From GCA-002708315 sp963676635 (lineage in GTDB: Bacteria; Bacteroidota; Bacteroidia; Bacteroidales; F082): DNA of 64,000 nucleotides. Shown piece by piece: positions 32,962 through 41,900 of this stretch. Both the position numbers and the translations under genes were made by a program. The notes under the pieces are model-generated. The model was not told the origin of the DNA, did not search any database, and worked only from the letters and a program-made list of their open reading frames with translations. The stretch is from assembly GCA_963676635.1 (NCBI GenBank), contig OY781105.1, forward strand, positions 4,154,001-4,218,000, written 5' to 3'. The first letter of the stretch is position 1, and each line of letters starts with the position of its first letter.

Positions 32962-35900
32962 TTACCTAACCAACATAATAGTCCCGCTAGTCCCGGTATT
33001 ACCATCACCATTGTCAGTACCTCTCCAGTGACTACCATCTTCGAATACTGCCTCTATTCTCCAGATATAGCTACCTGTTGGTAATGGCTCTCCTTCGTAG
33101 GTGCCATCCCAACCTTCGGAAGGTACTCCGTCGATTAGCTCTGTGGTTTCAAACACAAGGTTGCCCCATGCGCTGTAAACTTCCAGCTTGTAGCTACTGA
33201 GATTAATTCCCACTGGCTTGAATGTCTGCAAGTCTGTAATCGGTGATGAAGGTACAAATGTATTTGGTACAAACAGGTTGGTGAACAACAGATCATAAAC
33301 CTGGTATGTAGTATCAGGACAACCTTGCTGGTTCCAGCTTACAAGCATTACTGTATAATTACCATCTTCTTCGTATTGGAAGATAGGGTTGATATCGTTG
33401 GATGTCCATATACCCTGGTTGTAATCGAAGTCCCATTCGTAGTCAACCGGATTATTAGTACTTAAGTTATCAAAGTAAACCTGTCCCTGGCGATTAGTGT
33501 CGATCATCACAAATTCAGAGATTGGTTTAGGCATTATCTCAACAGTTGTGGTAGCTGTATCCATACACAGATGTTCATCGGTGATAATCATCTCTACTGT
33601 GTACATCCCTGCACTGTCGTAAATATACTGTGGTGCCTGGATAATGGCTGTGTCTGCCGGTGCTTTGAGTGTGTCGCCAAAGTTCCAGAACCAGCCAGCT
33701 ATTACAGCACTGTCGGCTATGGATGTTTCTTCAAACTGTGTATAGTAGCTCATACATGTGTTCTGGTATGTGAACTGTGCTTCTGGCAGCTTGTAGATGG
33801 TTATGGTGTCTTTTGTTGAATCGGCGCACATAAACCTGTTTTGTACAAACAGACTAACAGGATAGTCCTCAAATGTCGGATATACATACTTTGGATCCTG
33901 AACATTGGATGTGTCTGCCTCTGTTGTTGGATCACCAAAGTTCCATAGCCTGTATGTGGTAGGTTCATCAAAGATAGTGCTGTTATCGCTAAAGTATGTT
34001 GTGTCTCTCTGGCAGTTGTTATCAAGACCAATCATTGGCAATGGGGTAGGATGTACCTCGAACTCTACCATGGTTGTTGTGGTGTAGCTGTTGGTGTCAA
34101 TACCTGCTGTAATGGTCAGACTTAATTCATATGTGCCTGCGTCAGCATAGGTATGCCATACAGTGTCTGTGAACACATCGTATGTTTCTGTAGTGCCATC
34201 ACCGAAGTCCCACAGCCATGTACCTATCATACCGTTATTGCTGGCAAGGAATGATGTGTCAACAAAGAACAATTCATTTCTTGCACAAACAGGTTCATCA
34301 GGTATTTTGAACCCTGCTGTTATACATGGTGCCACATATACTTCCTGAACAACTGTGTCGATACACCCATTGTAGTTGGTTACAATAAGCTGCACAAGGT
34401 AGGTTGAGTCATTTGGTCCGTATAGGTGTGTAGGATTCCAAATACTATCCGTATTGTTAGTGGAAGTAGTATCGCCAAAGTCCCAGTACCAGCTTTCAAT
34501 AAACTCACCACCACTGTATGTCACTCCTTCAAAGTAAGTAGGTATCTCACAGCCACCGATGGTATTGGTAAAGCTTGCCACAGGCAGTGAATCGATTGTT
34601 ATCTCTGAGGTGTATACTGCCTGGCAGTCGTTGGTGTCTGTTGCTATTAATTCAACAACATAGATACCCGGTGCAGGGAATATATGACTGATAGTATCAT
34701 GGTATGTAAGTTCAGTCTGGCTGCCATCATGGAAGTTCCACAGGTAGCTGGCTACTGAATCATTTTCCGGACCATAGAATGCCTGGAACTCTGTAGGCTG
34801 TCCTAAGCATACATCTGTTGCTTCGAAGGATGTCTCTATTGCTCCGAATACACATACTTCCATTGTATCGGTGGCACTACAGCCGTTGTTGTTAAAGGCT
34901 GTAAGTGTTACCTGGTAGCAGGTGTCTGTTATCTCATAGATATAACTTGGATCTACTTCGTCGGAGTAGTAACCATCATCCAGATGCCATTCGTAGCCGG
35001 TAATCGGACTATTATCACTTCCCATTACACTTTCGTTAAAGAAGTTCACTTGTCCCGGTGGGTCACATGCCTGTGCGAAGTTAAAGGCTGGCACTGGTAC
35101 GTCGAATACCTGTACCGGCAATGTTATTGAGTCACTACAGCCTGAGTTATCCCAGACTACCAGGGTTACGTAATAAGTATCATTGGTAGTGTATGTGTGA
35201 ACAGGATCAGGGTCGGTTGATGTGTTACCATCGCCAAAGTCCCAGCTCCAGTTGTTGATATATCCAATGTTGGTAAAGCTAAGATCAGTGAATGATGTGC
35301 TGTCGCCCAAACATGCATTATCATAGCTGAACAATGCCTCAGGTGCGTAGTTAACATGTACTTCCTGGGAAGTTGAGTTCTCACAGCCACTTACATCTGT
35401 TACTGTAAGCGTAACGGTGTATGTCCCTGCCTGCTGATATCCATAGCCTGGGTTTTGTTCGATGGATGTACCTCCGTCGCCAAACTGCCAGTACCATGTG
35501 GCTATCTCTGAGTTGGAGATACCTGTGAACTGTGCAAGACTACCAAGGCAAATGGTGTCACTTTCAATGGTGAAGTCCACATCCGGTAGTGGGGTAATGA
35601 CTATCTCATGCTCTACTGTATCTGTACAGCCCATAGTATTATGTATTATCAGTGTGACAGTAAATGTGCTGTCGGTGCTGAACACATGTGTTGGATTTGG
35701 CAGGTTGGACGTATTATTGGTACCTGAAGCAGGATCACCAAAATACCATTCCCATTCACCTATATCCGGACCACCATTAGTTGAGCTGATATCTGTAAAC
35801 TGTACAGGTTCGTTTAAGCATCCTGCCTCCCAGTTGAAATCAGCTATAGGTGATGATACTATCACTACCTGTTTTGTGACATTATTCTCACAACCTTCTG

Positions 35901-38900
35901 CGTCTGTTACTGTAAGCACTACATCAAAGGTGCCTTCATTGGTATACATATGTTCAACATTAGGATTGTCGGGAGCGTTGATGGTTATTTCATTACCATC
36001 GCCGAAGTCCCATACCCATGTCTCGATAAGACCATTTGGTGAACTGCTTAGATTAGAGAAATAAACTGTATCATTAAGACATGATGGTCCTGTATGCGCA
36101 AAGTTAGCCGTAGGCAATGGATTAATATCCACGCTGTGTGTAACTGATGCAAAACATCCGTCGGTTGTCTCTATGCTAAGTATCACATCGAATGTACCTG
36201 CTACCTCGTATGTATGTGTTGGGTTTTGCAGGTTGGATGTACCTCCGTCGCCAAAGCTCCATGACCATGTGGCTACTTCGCCAACATTGGTAACAGACTC
36301 ATCAACGGTAAACTGTGTCTCTTCTGTTAAGCAGTTGGCTTCCCATGTAAAGTCTACTTCAGGCTCCTCAGACACCGTTACGGTATGAGATACAGTATCC
36401 TCGCAGCCGTTGATATTTGCTACCATAAGCAGTACTGTATAGTCGCCCGGTGCTGAGAACAAGTGTACAGGGTTTTGCAATGTTGAAGTATTAGAAGCTC
36501 CTGATCCGGGATCACCAAAGTCCCACAGCCATGTTACTATCTCACCACCGCCGTTAATAGTACTCTCGTCGGTAAAGCTAACCGGACCACTGGCGCAGCC
36601 TGAGTTATAATCAAAGAGAGCTATTGGTCCCGGCTCTGTAGTTACCGTATGTGTTGAACTATTGGAGCAGCTATCGGAATTGGTTACAGTAAGCGTTACT
36701 GTATAGGTGCTGGTGCCTGAATATATATGTGTTACATCAGGATCACCACCGAAATAGACAGTAGTATCAGATCCATCGCCAAACTCCCAGAACCATTCTG
36801 TTATATATCCTGTTTGTGTTGTACTATGATCGAAGAATTCAACAGGGTTGTTCGCGCACACCTGCGTGCCTATATTAAATAAGGAGTTAGGCAGTGGGTT
36901 AACAGTAAGTTGTTTTATCACTGTATTTGTTGCTCCCATTGTATCCACTATGCTACAGCTTACATTATAGGTACCAGAAGCAGCATAGGTGTGGATAGGT
37001 TCCATATCATCGCTGGTGCTACCATCACCGAAATCCCAGTCCCAGGAGGTTACTGCTCCAATATCTGTTGGAGGATCAAGGATAGTAAACTGTATTTGTT
37101 CACCCAAACAAGCATAGCTCCATTCGTAATCGAGATCAGGTATGTTTACAACCGTTACAAGGTGAGTAACTGTATTCTCACAGCCTTCAATATCTGTAAC
37201 AGTCAGCTCAACGTTGAAGGTGCCTACAGTTGGGAATACATGAGCAGGATTCTGGTCTGTTGATGTAGTACCATCATGGAAATCCCAGTTCCAGTCGGTA
37301 ATAGTATTACCAGAATTGCCATAGAAGTTGGTTGTATTGCCAAGCATAGTAGGCTCAGGATCCCATGTGAAGAACACTGATGGTAATCCTGGTGTGTATA
37401 TTGTCTGGTATGTTGTATCAGAGCAACTGTACCCTGAGCTGTCGGCTGTCACCACAAACATCACATCGTAAGTGCTAATGCCTGTTGTATAGCTATGAAC
37501 AGGGTTTTGTAAATCTGATGTGAATCCATCGCCGAAGTCCCAGAAGAACTCAGTGGCAAAGTATCCTGTTGGTATATCACTGTCATCGAAGAATGCTACG
37601 GCAGTACAGCTTTGGTTTGCATAGCTGAAGTCTGCTGTTGGTCCGGGTAGTACCATAATAACATCAGACGCTGTTGAAGAACAGCCTGTGGAATCAGTTA
37701 CTGTTAAGGTTACAGTGTATGTGTTGCCAGAAGGATAGTAGTGAACAGGGTTTTGTAAATACGATATACCACCATCGCCAAACTCCCAGTACCACTCATC
37801 CACATTGGCAGAGCCAGTGGCATTGAAGTACACAGGACCTCCTTTACATATTACGCTATCGCTCATGGTAAAGCTGACTGCAGGAGCAGGTTTGACAATA
37901 AGCACTTCTGTAGCGCTGTTAGTACACTGGTTGGTATCTATAATATTAAGAGTAACATTGAAAGTATCTGCGGTTGCATATAAATGCGAAGTAACAGAGT
38001 CATTACTAAAGTTACCATCGCCGAAGTCCCAGTGCCATGTTTCGATTGGGAATCCTGAATGCCCGGAGAAGTAAGTAGTATCTCCGAAGCAAGTAGGGCT
38101 TGGATCGATATACTGGAATATATCAGGCAGTGAAGGTACTGTTACCGGCAGTGTGATAGAGTCGGTACAGATAAATCCAAGACTATCTGCTGATACTATT
38201 AGGTTAACCATAAATACTTCACCACCGGGAAGGTTATTGGAAGGATACCTGTGTGATGGGTTTTGCAGTGTATCAGTAGTACCATCGCCAAAGTCCCAGT
38301 ACCATTCAACAAGATTATATCCCGGTGAGCAAGTACTCAGATCAGTGAACTGGATGCTGTCGCATATGGCAGGAGTGTAGGTAAAGTCGGCCACAGGCGG
38401 TTGTGCAATAATAACCTCTTGTATTGTTGTGAAGCTACAACCGTTTATATCAACAACGGTTAAAGCCACATCCATTATTCCCCATGTTGTAAATACGTGA
38501 GAAACATTCTGTCCCGAGCCTGTTGATCCGTCATCAAAGTCCCATTCCCAGCTAATTATTGTTGAGTTTGATAAGCCATTGAATGATATTTCTGTATCAA
38601 CACATGCATTTGCCATATTCATTGTAAAATCTGCATCAGGATTATCGAATACAAGTACCTGATGAGTGGCGGAATCAGAGCATCCGTTAATATCTGTGTA
38701 ATGGTAGATAACATTAAATATACCTGATGTGTCATATTGATGAACAGGGTCCATGTCATTTGATGTATATCCATCACCAAATTCCCAGAACCAGTCAGTA
38801 AGAGAGGCAGAGCCTGTGGCACTAAAGCTTATACTTTCACCATAGCAAGTTGAATCGCCTGAACTAACAAAAAAGTCCTGATCAATTTTCGGCCGCACTG

Positions 38901-41900
38901 TAAGATTTGTAACTATTACGCTATCGCAGCCGTACTGGGCTGTGTAAAGAGTATCATAGAATGTACCTGAATTATATCTCCAGGCCCCCTGTGCGAATAT
39001 GCTATCATAATGACATATGGTAATATCATGAGGCATCTCATATGTTGGTCTTATAGTAAGTATCATTTCATCAATAGAGTCACAGGCTATTATATTTGAA
39101 GCCACCATTGTAAGTGTAACAGGTCCTACTTCAGAAGGTCCTGGTACATAAATAGGATGTTCTACATTAGGGTTGACAAAATATCCTGTGCCGTTTGTGG
39201 TCCAGTACAGTGTAATATAATTAGTAGCAAATGATGAGTCTGTGGAATTGTGGAAATCATAGGGAACGCCCTGACATGTGTTTTCATCTGAGCCTGCCTG
39301 TGCATAAGCTCCGGGGATAACAACAAGATCAAACCACGATGTGTCATTCTCACAAGGAGCAATGCCATAGCCAACCAACATCATTGTTATAGTATCATTA
39401 ACTGATGCTCCTTCCGATGGGTCAGGGAAGTAAGTAGGAGCTAAAAGTGTTGGGTCATCGAAATACCCAAGTCCGTCAGTATACCAGTATAAATAACTGA
39501 AGTCATCAGCAGTAGGTGGGTCTGTGCTTTCTGAGAAATCATAATATACATCCTGACACGTTATGCCATTTGATCCTGCATATACTTCACAAGCTGCATT
39601 AATTATTAGCTGGTGTGTCATTTGTTCAGAACATACATCAAGTGTAATATCAACAGTATCTGGTATTGTGTATGTATGATTAACGTCAATACCTGTAGAT
39701 GTAGCACCATCACCAAATTGCCAGTCCCAAGGAGTGAATGTAACCCTGTCGCCTGTTCCTGTAAAGGATACATTAAAATCCTGGCATGATGGGCTTTGGT
39801 AGATGTCAAAGTCAATATTTACATTCATGGCATAGCGTGTTACAGCTGTTGTGTCTATACAGCCGTTGCCGTTGGTGTAAATAGATAATATTGTCATATC
39901 ACCCTGCTGTGTATATGTATGGGTTGGTGTTTGACCTGTGCCTGTCTGTCCATCGCCAAACTGCCATTGCCAGTCGACAATATCGCTGGTTATATTTGTT
40001 GCATCAAAGGTAACCAACTCTCCCACGCATGATGTATCATTAGGAGATACTGTAAAGGATGATTCCGGCAAGGTGTTTATTGTCACCATATGGCGTGTGG
40101 TATCTGTACAGGTGTTCATTGTAACCTCATAAACACCGGGGGCTGAATAGATATGCTGAGTATTTTTACCGATGGCGGTTTGACCATCACCGAAGTCCCA
40201 TTCCCAGTCAGTGTGAGTGATATCATCACCGATACCATTGAATACTGCAGTATCACCGAAGCACATCACAAACGAAGGCATGGTGAAATCCGTATTAACG
40301 GAATCAATAAAGATTGAATCTGACAACGTGGTCGAACAACCAAATTGATTTGTTATTGACAAATTAATGTAAAATGTTTCTTCACCAGTAACATAGGTGT
40401 GGTTAACGTTTTCTCCGGATCCTGTAAACCCATCACCAAAATCCCAATTCCAGTTTGTGATAACCGTTGAACTTGATCCTGTAAATACCACATCCTGATT
40501 TACACATGAAGTGTCAATAGGGGAGTAGATGAATGATCCGTCAGGTACTGAGTCAATTGTTAAGTACATTATTGATGTGTCATTGCTACAAGGACCAATC
40601 CCATATGCTATCATTGAAAGAGGAATAATTCCAAGTTCATTAGGACCGTTATAATAAACAGGTCTTAATAACTTAGGATCGCTAAAATATCCGGTACCGC
40701 CAAACCACAGAACAGAGTCAGCTGAAGTTGTATCAGGAAGTATAGTTGAGGTATTGAAGTCAAATGGATTATCCAGACAAATTGTATGGTTTGAACCAGC
40801 ATTTGAAACTGCCTGAGGAATTACTTCAGCAATATCAGTAGCTGTTTTTGAGCATACAGTAAGAGAAACATTATAATCACCTGGTGTATCATAAACATGG
40901 ATTGTGTCGCGACCTGTTCCTGTGTTTCCATCACCGAAATCCCAAAGCCATTCAGTATAATTAACTACATCACCATTTCCAATAAGGGAAACAGTATCTT
41001 CAAAACAAACAGGATTATCAGCAAAATTAAAACCAATAACAGGGTCAGTTACAGTAATACTGCTATAAGTAGTGTCAGTACAGCCATTATTATCAATGGT
41101 ATACAGCATTACATTATTAATGTTTGGAGATGTGTATGTATAATTCACATTTTGTCCGGAGGCAGTACTGCCATCACCTAAGTTCCATCCCCATGTTACA
41201 ATATTCAAGCCGCTGTTATCTGTACCAAGAAAATTCGTAACAGAGTTAATACAAACTGTATCATTAGGCTGGAAGGCAATTTGTGGTTCAGGTAAGGCTA
41301 TTAAAGTTATTGTAATTGTACTGTCGTGAGAGTCTGTACAAGGCAATAAAGGATCTGCGGTTAAAGTAAGGACAACAGAGCCGTTAATTTTGTCATTATT
41401 TCCGGGAGTATATATAGCACTCATTGAAGCCGGATCATCAAAGTTACCGTCTCCGGAAGTTGACCAGACACCGTTGATGCTGTTTGTCAGAGATCCTGAC
41501 ATTGTTGCTGTTGTGTTAAGGCATATTGTTTGATTGGTTCCCGGATTTGCAATTGGAAGTGGGTCAAAGCTGAGGATTAGAGTGTCGCTATCAGGGTCAG
41601 TACAAGGGAATGTTGCAAAAGCAGTAAGCACAATTTCCACAGAACCGTTACTTAGGTCAGCAGTACCAGGTGTGTATGTTGATGTTAGTGCAGATTGATC
41701 ATCGAAACTACCATCACCAACAGTGGTCCACTGTACTGATGAAGCATATGTGCTTGTTCCTGTAAAAGTTACTGATTGGTTCACACATATGGTAGTATCA
41801 TTACCTGCAAAAGAAACTGGTAGTGGATCAAATGATAGAACCATCGTATCGTTAACAGGATCAGTACATGGAGGAATTGGATCAGCTGTAAGTACCAGTT